Positions 41,895-49,288 of a stretch of 64,000 bases of DNA are shown piece after piece. Made by a program: the position numbers and the translations under genes. Position 1 is the stretch's first letter. The number at the start of each line of letters is the position of its first letter. This stretch comes from JAPLST01 sp964397565. Its GTDB lineage: Bacteria > Auribacterota > UBA3054 > JAPLST01. Below the pieces are notes generated by a model. That model saw only the letters and a program-made list of their open reading frames with translations. It had not been told where the DNA came from and ran no database searches. The DNA lies in the NCBI GenBank assembly GCA_964397565.1, contig CAYNJC010000004.1, positions 62,001 to 126,000 of the forward strand, given 5' to 3'.

Positions 41895-43475
41895 TCAGCG
41901 CGCCTGTGTTTTTGTGAATTTTGTGTTTTTTTGTGGCAATAATCTGATGATCTGCGCGGCCAGGCGCGCGGCGGCCGCGTTCGACGGCATGACCAGCACG
42001 CCGGCTTGCTCAAGCCCTTTGACCACCGCGCGCCGGTTCTGCGGGTCGTTGTTCGTGCCGGTCACCGACGCGACCATGCGCAATTGCCGCTTGCCTTTGC
42101 GCGCCGTCGCGAAGGCGGCGGTCAATGCCGGCACAAGGTCGGCCAGCGGCTGTAGATTTGCGCCGTAGCCCAGCACGACATCCAACAGAATCACGGCCAC
42201 GCGCGCATCCTTTGCCTCCGCAATAATGCGCTGGTTGCGCAGCGAGAAGTCAATCATTGGATGCGGCCGGCCAACCGTGAATTCGTCTTCACCCAAATCA
42301 ATGATGGTGTTGGCGACACTCTCCAATGAATTCTTCAGTTTGAGTTCCGGCGTCAGTGGCACATTGGAATACACTTCACCAATAATGTTCTTGCAGATGA
42401 GCTGGGCTTCGGTGCAAAACGTTCCGCCGCTGAACAAGCCGCGCAGATAGGATTGCCCTTTCTTCAGCCGCGCGGCCGCGGTTTTTGCCAGCGCTTTTTC
42501 GGCGCGGTCAGACGACAGTGCCGGTCGTTTGCAGACCGCTGCGACGGCCGTTTGTGCGGCTTCTTCGAGCGTCGCGCAGGCTTTGACCTTGCTGCCTTTC
42601 AGCAGGCGCGCGTCGCCGCCCAGAAACACAGTGATGATCGGTTTGCGGATCGACTTGCAGGCGGTCATGATTTTCTTGAGCACGGTCGGATGCGGCGGCT
42701 TCGAGACCAGCACGATCACGCGCGTGGCCGGGTCGTGCGCAAGCAGTTTCAAGCCCTGCAAGAACGTAATGCCGCCGACATCCTGCTTGACATCGCGGCC
42801 GCCGGTGCCAATTGCCTGTGAAATGCCGGCGCCCATGTTTGAAATCAACGTGGACACCTCCTGCAAGCCCGTGCCGGCGGCGGCGACAATCCCGATCGGC
42901 CCGCGTTGCACGGCATTCGCGAAAGCCAATGGCACGCCGCTAATAATTGCCGTGCCGCAGTCCGGCCCCATCACCAGCAAGCCCTTTTTCTGCGCGAATT
43001 GTTTCAATTCAATTTCTGTTTCGAGCGGCACGTTGTCGGAGAAGAGCATGACGTGCAGCCCTTTTTCGAGGCATTCCTGGGCGACCGCGCCGGCAAAGCG
43101 GCCGGCGACGGAGATGACCGCGAGGTTTGCGCCGGGCAGCGTGGTGAGCGCGCCGGCAATGGTGCGCGGCCGCGTTTCCTGTTTTGTGACGGCTGTGTTG
43201 GTGTTGACCGCTAAATGTTGATCGAGATTATTGAAAAGCGCATCGGCGATTTTCTCGGTCTTGACTTTGACGACCACCAGCAGATCGGCATCGCGCGCGG
43301 CGGCAAACTCGTCCAGTAAGAGGCCGGCCGATTTCAAGATGCCTTTGTTTTCGGGTGTGCCCATGACAACGGCGGCATCCACGACGCCGTGCTGCGTGCG
43401 CAGGTTCTGCGCCACAGTCATGAGGGTGACGGAATCGAAATAGGCGCCGCTTTTGATGGTGCCGCGGATGGTCAT
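41895..43475 (-). CDS. fdrA: FdrA family protein (AllF), oxamate carbamoyltransferase component
   Basis: The 526-residue protein matches FdrA: an N-terminal DSVTLMTVAQNL region, a CoA-ligase-like central domain with LVMGPDCGTAII and GIVAAAGTGLQEVSTLI, and QAIGTGGRDVKQDVGGITF. The C-terminal domain contains GRPHPMIDFSLRNQRI. It overlaps the preceding DUF2877 gene by 4 bases (ATGA at 43472-43475). With AllG and AllH it forms the reported E. coli oxamate carbamoyltransferase. Its length equals that of AllF family members (about 550). The last few residues (PQKNTKFTKTQAR) are low-complexity. Confidence 0.92.
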   Translation of the reverse strand: MTIRGTIKSGAYFDSVTLMTVAQNLRTQHGVVDAAVVMGTPENKGILKSAGLLLDEFAAARDADLLVVVKVKTEKIADALFNNLDQHLAVNTNTAVTKQETRPRTIAGALTTLPGANLAVISVAGRFAGAVAQECLEKGLHVMLFSDNVPLETEIELKQFAQKKGLLVMGPDCGTAIISGVPLAFANAVQRGPIGIVAAAGTGLQEVSTLISNMGAGISQAIGTGGRDVKQDVGGITFLQGLKLLAHDPATRVIVLVSKPPHPTVLKKIMTACKSIRKPIITVFLGGDARLLKGSKVKACATLEEAAQTAVAAVCKRPALSSDRAEKALAKTAAARLKKGQSYLRGLFSGGTFCTEAQLICKNIIGEVYSNVPLTPELKLKNSLESVANTIIDLGEDEFTVGRPHPMIDFSLRNQRIIAEAKDARVAVILLDVVLGYGANLQPLADLVPALTAAFATARKGKRQLRMVASVTGTNNDPQNRRAVVKGLEQAGVLVMPSNAAAARLAAQIIRLLPQKNTKFTKTQAR

Positions 43476-44383
43476 GAAAGGCTCCCGGGTGAATAAGCGG
43501 ATGAATGGATGAATGGATGGATGCGTGGGGCAGAGACTGCACTGGGAATGCGGGAACGGCTGTTACGACACGACTCCGTGCGCACCGCGCAGACAAAGCC
43601 GGTGGCAGTGTCGGCGCCGGAGGTGGCGCCGACAGCCAGCAGGCGCTCGGTGCAGGCGCGCACGGCTGCCGTATCGGGCCGGGCCAACGCGAGAATCAAA
43701 TTGCGGGTGCACGCAAAAGGCCGGCCTTCCGCGGCGCAGTGCAAGAATACATTCGAGAGCAGATTGCCGCCGAGTGCATGCGCAAGAATAGTGCGGCGGC
43801 GTGCGGCCAAGTCAACGCCGCGCAGCTTTTCAACGATGCGGCAGCCGAGCAGAAAGCCGGCCAGAAAATCGTCGCCACTCGGCGTCAAGCCACAGCCAAG
43901 GCCTTTCAGCGTGTTAGCGCCCGCCGCAAATTCGCCGCGCTGCAATTGACGCATGCCGCGCCGCACGCGGGTGGCCAGGCATTGTGCGAAGCGCGACGTG
44001 GCCGGCGCTGCCACGAGATGCGGCAGGCTGTGCGGCGGCGCCTGTTGCCACAGCACATCTTCGCAATGCCGCAGGTTTTCCATGAACACTGGTGCAGCCG
44101 CCGGACCGACTTTCATGGCGGCGGAATACTTGTGCAGTAGCCGCTTTGGGTGCGCCACGCCATCCACAATAAAATGGGTGCGCGTGATCTTGAGTATGCT
44201 GGTGTCGGTCACGCCATCCAGCGTGCGCGCGACAATGTTGATCGGGCCGTCGCCCACGGCCGGCGTGACAAGTGCAACCAGCGCCGGGCCGTGCACAAAA
44301 TTCACCGCGCGGGTGAAGCGCGCCTGCACGTGGTACACGCCGCAGCGAATTCTCATTCCGTAACTAATTAGTTGCAGTGCCAT
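43472..44383 (-). CDS. allH: DUF2877 protein (AllH/YlbF-like), oxamate carbamoyltransferase component
   Basis: The protein (303 residues from the ATG at 44383; a start at 44356 is also plausible) carries the DUF2877 signature GLGCGLTPSGDDFLAGFLLG. The family is the third component of the AllFGH set. It is translationally coupled to fdrA. Its last ~20 residues (PRIHPFIHSSAYSPGSLS) are encoded by a GAATGGAT-type tandem microrepeat at 43496-43525, so the C-terminus has been extended by repeat DNA; the family is normally ~270 residues. Confidence 0.88.
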   Translation of the reverse strand: MALQLISYGMRIRCGVYHVQARFTRAVNFVHGPALVALVTPAVGDGPINIVARTLDGVTDTSILKITRTHFIVDGVAHPKRLLHKYSAAMKVGPAAAPVFMENLRHCEDVLWQQAPPHSLPHLVAAPATSRFAQCLATRVRRGMRQLQRGEFAAGANTLKGLGCGLTPSGDDFLAGFLLGCRIVEKLRGVDLAARRRTILAHALGGNLLSNVFLHCAAEGRPFACTRNLILALARPDTAAVRACTERLLAVGATSGADTATGFVCAVRTESCRNSRSRIPSAVSAPRIHPFIHSSAYSPGSLS

Positions 44384-44613
44384 ACTTATTGACGAAGAGG
44401 ACAAGAGGGCAGAAACAGGTCAAGAGTCCCGAGAAAGTGATAAGACAGTGCTATCGGCAAAGTGGGAGCCGCACTCCGTGCGGCGATGCTGCTACTTGGG
44501 GAATCGCCACAAGGGACTGTGGCTCGCACATTCACAGCAGCAACGAAATACTCACAGCCCGCTTTCATCTCTTGTACTCTTTCTTGCTCTTTAGGCTCTT
44601 TGTTAAAACTGTC
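44384..44613. other. Gene-free spacer between DUF2877 and the amidase
   Basis: The 230 bases contain polypurine repeats (GAGGACAAGAGGGCAG, CTTTCTTGCTCTTTAGG) and the segment GGGAGCCGCACTCCGTGCGG with a small palindrome. I see no gene and no convincing terminator. Confidence 0.5.
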
Positions 44614-45378
44614 TCAGCAAAACTGTGCGCCCGGTTTTTTGTCATTGAAAAACGGGAAGCGCGTGCGCGTCGTGGTCACCAGATCTTTCTTGACATCAAT
44701 CTCGGCGACAAACACGCCCTCGACCGACTTGCAGTCCAGCACTACTTTGCCCAGCGGGTCGAAGATCATTGAATTGCCGCTGTATTCGAGCGTGGGATCT
44801 TTGCCGGTGCGATTGACGCCGACAACATAGCATTGATTCTCGACCGCACGTGCGCGCAGCAAGGTCATCCAGTGTTCCGCGCGCCGCGCCGGCCAACTGG
44901 CGATCACGACAAACACGTCTGTGGCTTCCGCCTTATTCCAGAATAAATACGGGAAGCGCAGATCAAAGCAGACTGCCGGCGTCACGGCCAGATCGTCCAG
45001 TTGGAATGTCTCTTGCGTGCCGCCGCTGGTGTAGTGCGCGTTTTCACCGGCAAATGAATACAGATGAATCTTGGCATAGGCGGAGACGATCTCACCGGCA
45101 GGATTCAACGTGATCAATTTATTGAGTCCATCCACCACACCGCCGAACGAGACCCACAGGTTGTTTGTCCGCGCCATGGTTTTGAAAAAGGCAATATCGG
45201 CGGCAGTCAGCGTGGTGGCGCTGGTGCTCATCGAGAATCCACTCAACGTCATTTCCGGAAAGACCAGCCATTGGGCGGCGCTGATGTGTGGACAGGCCGC
45301 CAGCATTCCGCTGATTTTTCGCTGGTTGGCGGCGCGGTCTTCCCAAACTTGGTCAAACTGGCACAGGGCAATTTTCAT
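44614..45378 (-). CDS. Nitrilase-superfamily amidase (omega-amidase-like)
   Basis: The 254-residue protein has the complete catalytic triad of the superfamily: E42 in VFPEMTLSGF, K103 in YAKIHLYSF and C137 in VCFDLRFP. The CxDLRFP form and the size place it with the omega-amidases (YafV/Nit2), which cleave terminal amides of 2-oxo-acids such as 2-oxoglutaramate. An AAGGAG ribosome site precedes the ATG. As the first gene before the AllH-FdrA pair it may hydrolyse oxamate (inference from structural likeness, as oxamate is the smallest 2-oxo-amide). A housekeeping metabolite-repair role is the alternative. Confidence 0.9.
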   Translation of the reverse strand: MKIALCQFDQVWEDRAANQRKISGMLAACPHISAAQWLVFPEMTLSGFSMSTSATTLTAADIAFFKTMARTNNLWVSFGGVVDGLNKLITLNPAGEIVSAYAKIHLYSFAGENAHYTSGGTQETFQLDDLAVTPAVCFDLRFPYLFWNKAEATDVFVVIASWPARRAEHWMTLLRARAVENQCYVVGVNRTGKDPTLEYSGNSMIFDPLGKVVLDCKSVEGVFVAEIDVKKDLVTTTRTRFPFFNDKKPGAQFC

Positions 45379-45434
45379 ACGGGGCTCCTTGCATTAGTAC
45401 TAACTAAGAGCTCAAGAGAGCAGAAAGAGGCCAA

Positions 45435-45761
45435 TCAGGCTTTGCGAGTGGGTGGCGGCGCACCCTCACTGGTGACCAAAGCCCGGCGGACCGCACCTAT
45501 CGCGCGGCTCATCGTGCGGTAGCGCAGAATGCCCGCCACGCCGGTCACTAGGCCGGTCGGAATACAGGCAATGCCGACCACAAAGAACCAGCCCTGCTGT
45601 GAGAAATGGATGATCGTCACACCGGCGATGATCAAGGCCACGCCCGAGCGCAGATACGCCAGTAGCGTGCGTTCGTTGGCCAGCAAAGTGCGGTCAATGG
45701 CCAGCTCATCCCGCAAGATCAATTCAGTATTTTCAAAACGAGCGTAGGGCTCAGGCGCCAT
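45435..45761 (-). CDS. DUF202 (YidH-like) membrane protein
   Basis: The 108-residue protein starts at an ATG with AAGGAG 8 bases upstream; an upstream frame would add 64 unrelated residues. It has the DUF202 start (LAIDRTLLANERTLLAYLRSG) and two to three membrane helices (VALIIAGVTIIHF, WFFVVGIACIPTGLVTGVAGIL). The family is widespread and of unknown function. It is transcribed from its own promoter at 45805-45833, towards the amidase gene 57 bases away, so the amidase may be read through from it. Confidence 0.9.
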   Translation of the reverse strand: MAPEPYARFENTELILRDELAIDRTLLANERTLLAYLRSGVALIIAGVTIIHFSQQGWFFVVGIACIPTGLVTGVAGILRYRTMSRAIGAVRRALVTSEGAPPPTRKA

Positions 45762-45804
45762 GGCATCAGCTCCTTGTGGTGAAGCGCGGTAGCGCGGCGT
45801 GATG

Positions 45805-45833
45805 ATTATAGCATAAAAATCATTTGCGGCAAA
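45805..45833 (-). promoter_or_regulatory. Extended -10 promoter of the DUF202 gene
   Basis: On the minus strand TATAAT (45805-45810) is preceded by TGC and, 16-17 bases upstream, by TTGCCG or TTTGCC. It overlaps a partial copy of repeat I (CATTTGCGGCAAATGGTTTT). Confidence 0.65.
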
Positions 45834-45876
45834 TGGTTTTGTAATTGCCCAGAGCCGGCGGTTGGTATGTGTTGTT

Positions 45877-45980
45877 GCTCCCCACCGAGCTTGCCTCGGT
45901 GGAAGCAGAGATTGAGAAAGGGACGCCGGCATGCGTTGCTCAATCTCATTCACCCACGACGCAAGGTCGTGGGGGTCTCA
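45877..45980 (-). repeat. Structured repeat D, copy 2
   Basis: Inverse copy of 11714-11838. Stems are CCACCGAG (45882-45889) with CTCGGTGG (45895-45902) and CCCACGAC (45953-45960) with GTCGTGGG (45966-45973). A middle pair is GAGATTGAG with CTCAATCTC. The outer stems differ in sequence from copy 1 but still pair. Confidence 0.78.
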
Positions 45981-46117
45981 GCACACCCACCCGCCCAACC
46001 CGCGGGTGCGCTTGCGTTCGTCGTAATTCCAGGAGGGCAGCGCTGGAGGCTGAGCCTACAGCCACGTTAGCAGCACCCACACCACGTTGCGGGTTCTTCG
46101 CGGCGGGCGTTTCACTG

Positions 46118-46942
46118 TCAGAATCGGCGCACGGCGAGCGTCGTGCCAAGCGGGCGCCAGACCTGCGGATCGGTCGGCCCGAAAAACACGGTACCGCGCG
46201 CGCCGACAATGCCGGCCAAATGGCTGACGCCGGAGTCGTTACCGACATAGGCCTGGGCATGGTTCAAATACCACGCCAGCTCGGGAAGCGTTGGGTTGGT
46301 CACTACGGCGACGGGCCGGGAGAATTCCGCGCGAAAAGCACGGACTGCCTGCGCATCCGCCTCGCCGCCAACAAGCAACCATTGCCAATCCTGTTTGCCC
46401 TGCAGGTCGTGGCACGCCGCCGCCAGCAAAGTCGGCGCGGCGGTTTTGCGCGGCGCGCCGCTGCCGGGATGCACGACGGCAAAGGGCTGCGCCGCGGGTG
46501 ATGATGGCGCGGTCGCGCATGGTTGTGGAATGCCAAACGGCAGGGCACAGCCCAGCGCGGCGCAGAGCCGGTCGTGCACAAACTGACTGTAATGCTGCGC
46601 CACACACAGCCGCGGTGTCACATCAATGGCATGCACGGTTAACTGCGGAATCTGACACAGGTTGCGCACCAGCGCCGATGCAGGCGGCGCAAACACAATC
46701 GCAGTGGCAATCTGGGCCGCGTGCAGCATCGCGGCTGCGTCCGGCCCGAACAGCGCCGCGGCGTGCGCACTGTCGATATCAATGAATGTGTCGGCGAGCT
46801 GTGGATAGAGCTGCGCCAGCGCGCGCGGCGCGACGAACTGCAACGCCGTGCCGGCGCAGACATGCCGAATGGCGGCCAGCGCCGGCGTGCTCAGCAGCAG
46901 ATCACCGAGCGCGCCGGAAAGATAGACAAGAGTCGCGGACAA
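46118..46942 (-). CDS. Glycosyltransferase family 9 (ADP-heptosyltransferase-like)
   Basis: The 274-residue protein shows the GT9 plan: LSGALGDLLLSTPALAAIRH at the N-terminus, FAVVHPGSGAPRKT in the middle and NDSGVSHLAGIVGARGTVFFGPTDPQVWRP at the C-terminus. GT9 enzymes add heptose (or similar sugars) to the lipopolysaccharide core from ADP-heptose, at the inner face of the cytoplasmic membrane. It is about 60-70 residues shorter than WaaC/WaaF, the loss lying in the middle. It stands alone, with repeats on both sides. Confidence 0.92.
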   Translation of the reverse strand: MSATLVYLSGALGDLLLSTPALAAIRHVCAGTALQFVAPRALAQLYPQLADTFIDIDSAHAAALFGPDAAAMLHAAQIATAIVFAPPASALVRNLCQIPQLTVHAIDVTPRLCVAQHYSQFVHDRLCAALGCALPFGIPQPCATAPSSPAAQPFAVVHPGSGAPRKTAAPTLLAAACHDLQGKQDWQWLLVGGEADAQAVRAFRAEFSRPVAVVTNPTLPELAWYLNHAQAYVGNDSGVSHLAGIVGARGTVFFGPTDPQVWRPLGTTLAVRRF

Positions 46943-46968
46943 TTAGGGTTCAGGGTTCAGGGTTCAGG

Positions 46969-47097
46969 GCTGCTTGGAGCTGCTTGGAGTCCCGCCATCG
47001 GCGCGGATCCCGCCAGCGGCGCGGATTCAGGAAAAATGGCTTTGCTGCAAAACCATTTTATGCAAAATGAATGGCGGCAATGCATTTTTATAGGAGA
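46969..47097. repeat. Repeat B unit followed by repeat I, copy 2
   Basis: A GGTTCAGGGTTCAGG microrepeat (46947-46969) leads into CTTGGAGTCCCGCCATCGGC plus a second unit, then into AGGAAAAATGGC..TTTG with the CAAAACCATTTT and CATTTTTATAGGAG arms. The last segment is the 69-bp second copy of the nested palindrome at 27389-27456. Confidence 0.8.
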
Positions 47098-47163
47098 GCA
47101 ATATCGAATAATGAACAAGAAATGATGAAGCCCGAAGGTTGGAACTTTACCGCGTCGCCACTT

Positions 47164-47634
47164 TCATACTTTGCCACTTTCACACTTGGTTACTTTGCAG
47201 ATGGCCGCCAGCAACCGGGCCGGCTCATCCGTGCCGATGCAGAAATTTCGTTTGTTTTTTTGTTCTATCTCGATCGCGTCAAAACCAGACACATTGAACA
47301 GCCAGCCATGCGGCGTCAGATGAATGCCCCAACCATAGTACCACGGATTCCGGACGACCCGCGCGGCACGAATGTTCTCGACCCGAAAAGTTTTGCGGAT
47401 GAGGCCCGGGCCGAACGCGGCGACGATCGTGTCCGTCGTCACCGTCACCGTCAGTGAATGAAAGAGCACCAGGCAAATCATCAAAATGGCCACAACGGTG
47501 CCGCCCGCGCCTAGGGGTGCGGGCACGCACAGCGCCAGTAGTGCAACCAGCGCTGTTACGGCGGCGAGCGACCACTGGATCAACGTTCCTGCTTGCTTGT
47601 GTTGGTAGATGGGCATGGGAAGCGTGTGGTTCAT
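47164..47634 (-). CDS. Small membrane protein, PH-like domain
   Basis: The 156-residue protein (start uncertain; 47634 used) has two closely spaced hydrophobic segments (LIQWSLAAVTALVALLALCV and GTVVAILMICLVLFHSL). These are followed by a beta-rich soluble part (VTTDTIVAAFGPGLIRKTF, VENIRAARVVRNPWYYGWGI). This plan resembles bacterial PH-domain membrane proteins such as DUF6141 types. The function is unknown and there is no gene close enough to suggest an operon. Confidence 0.62.
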   Translation of the reverse strand: MNHTLPMPIYQHKQAGTLIQWSLAAVTALVALLALCVPAPLGAGGTVVAILMICLVLFHSLTVTVTTDTIVAAFGPGLIRKTFRVENIRAARVVRNPWYYGWGIHLTPHGWLFNVSGFDAIEIEQKNKRNFCIGTDEPARLLAAICKVTKCESGKV

Positions 47635-47655
47635 AAAAAAACAATTCACTGCCAA

Positions 47656-48903
47656 CCATGATACAAATTTTGCGAATTACACGCAAGCCCCGCGCCCGAT
47701 CCCCGTGCCGCCGCGAAGCTCAGCGCAGTATTTTCTCTCACAAAGGCACAAAGACACCAAGGCAGAACTGGCTGCCTGGAGCTGCTTGGAGTCCCGCCAC
47801 CGGCGTGGATCCCGCCAGCGGCGTGGATGGTCGGTGCGTCGGTAAACCACGAGGACATCACTGCTTTGATGTGGCCTTGAGCCACTTTCTAAATTCTCGC
47901 GCCACGCGAGAATTTCCATGTTTCAATCGACATTTTTTGTCGTTTGTGAACAAAAGAAGCTGCTGTCTGCTCCTTGACTCTTTTACTCCTTGTCATAATG
48001 TTGCTCTGCCGCTGCGCACAGCAATGAACAAAGAGTAAAGGAGTAAAAGAGAGGCCACAATCGACATTTTTTGTCGTTTGTGAATGACAGGTGCATAATG
48101 CATAACTTTGCGCTGGTCGGCTGCCGCAGAATTGTCCGCAGATGCCGCAGTAAATTGCCATGAAGTTTTGTAGAGCCGCTTGCAGCGGCTATCTGCAAGG
48201 CAGTGCGCATGTTTGTCCGCACGCCACGCGCCGTGTCATCTGATGTTTTTTACCACGAAGAGCACGAAGGACACGAAGGTTCATGCATGATAATCAGTGC
48301 GTTGGCAAACCACGCGGACATCCCTGCTTTGATGTGGCCTTGGGCCATTTTCTAAAGTATCGCGCCACGCGAAAATTTATCGACATTTTGTGTCGTTTGT
48401 CCGCTGGCGGCTCACTGGCCGTGGCTTAGCGCCGAAATAGGTGGCTGAAAATTGCCCACAAGGCCACAAAACACGCCCCAAATCAGGCTCATCTTCATAC
48501 GCCGTATTGATTTATCGTGGTCCGAGCAAGACTGGGAAGCGACTCCCAGGTACGCCACGCGCTCCGCGCGGGGCATGCAGCGACAGCCTTTTCTCTCACA
48601 AAGGCGCAAAGACACCAAGGGGGCAACGGTAGTCGCTAGTCGGCTGCTTGGAGTCCCGCCAGCGGCGGCAATCCCGCCGGTGGCGGGACTAGCCAAGCCA
48701 GCGCCAAGCAGCCAAATACCGAGCAAGGGAGCGGCCGCCGTGCCGCGAACGCTGTAGTGTTAGCCACGACTGCTGCCTTAACCGGCGTGGCACTGATCTG
48801 CCTGCACCAGTGTGGCAACGGATGGTGGCGCCGCCACCGCCAGCGCAGTAGCTGCAGCGAACTAACTGCCCGAGAAGCTCCCCACGCGCTCCAACCACAT
48901 TTT
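47656..48903. other. 1.25 kb gene-free region built of intergenic repeats
   Basis: I find no credible gene here. In order: a CACAAAGGCACAAAGACACC element (47739), repeat B (47776-47828), J (47830-47922, with AAATTCTCGCG/CGCGAGAATTT hairpin), repeat F (47924-48080), an ACGAAGGACACGAAGG element (48249-48277), a second J (48297-48380), the F palindrome (48381-48395), another CAAAGGCGCAAAGACACC (48597), and repeat B (48642-48700). Frames crossing it encode only repeat peptides. Confidence 0.7.
47924..48080. repeat. Repeat F, copy 1 (157 bp, palindromic direct ends)
   Basis: CAATCGACATTTTTTGTCG, itself a palindrome (CGACA..TGTCG at 47928-47942 and 48062-48076), occurs at both ends as a direct repeat. 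Between them lie TGCTCTGCCGCTGCGCACAG and an AAAGAGTAAAGGAGTAAAAG stretch. An inverted copy is at 57061-57218. Confidence 0.85.
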
Positions 48904-48932
48904 TTGACACGCGACCAATATTATGGTAACAT
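48904..48932 (+). promoter_or_regulatory. Promoter of the exported-protein operon (TTGACA-17-TAACAT)
   Basis: TTGACA at 48904-48909 and TAACAT at 48927-48932 are separated by 17 bases. The site lies 48 bases before the ATG at 48980 and is the only promoter-like sequence seen ahead of the five genes. Confidence 0.72.
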
Positions 48933-48979
48933 GAATCCAGTAGGCACCCATTTGCGTGACCGTGTTTGGATTAGTGCGG

Positions 48980-49288
48980 ATGAAAGTGTTTCTGATTATA
49001 CTAGTGATGGGCTTCGTCAGCGCCACGGCTTTTGCAGAATATCAAGTGCGCTGTACGATTGCCGTTGGCGATAGCGTGTCAACCTCGCACCATTATTATG
49101 CAACCGCCGAAAGCGGCGGCAACAGTTTCTCGCCCTTGTACGCGGTTGCGATTGACCTTGTCGCCGCGACCGACACCCAACCTGTGCCGGAAGCGTCGGT
49201 CCTATGCTGTGCTGCGGTCGTGTTGTTCTTGGTTGCGCGCGGTGGCGCGCGCGGCATGTCCCGTCGCCAAATGGGGAGTGCGTTATGA
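48980..49288 (+). CDS. Small exported protein with PEP-CTERM-like tail
   Basis: The 102-residue protein has a signal peptide (MKVFLIILVMGFVSATAFA), a ~45-residue body rich in Ser/Tyr, and a C-terminal PVPEASVLCCAAVVLFLVA followed by basic residues (RGGARGMSRR). That plan (PEP-like motif, hydrophobic helix, arginines) is that of a PEP-CTERM sorting signal, though the motif reads VPEA instead of VPEP. The start at 48980 is chosen for the signal peptide; a GTG at 48956 is in frame. Its stop overlaps the next start (ATGA at 49285-49288). Confidence 0.65.
   Translation: MKVFLIILVMGFVSATAFAEYQVRCTIAVGDSVSTSHHYYATAESGGNSFSPLYAVAIDLVAATDTQPVPEASVLCCAAVVLFLVARGGARGMSRRQMGSAL

Noticed and set aside
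47646..48726. Short frames (79-126 codons) in the gene-free region
   Set aside because: All consist of repeat-B, F, J or CACAAAGGC-type sequence and have no conserved domain.
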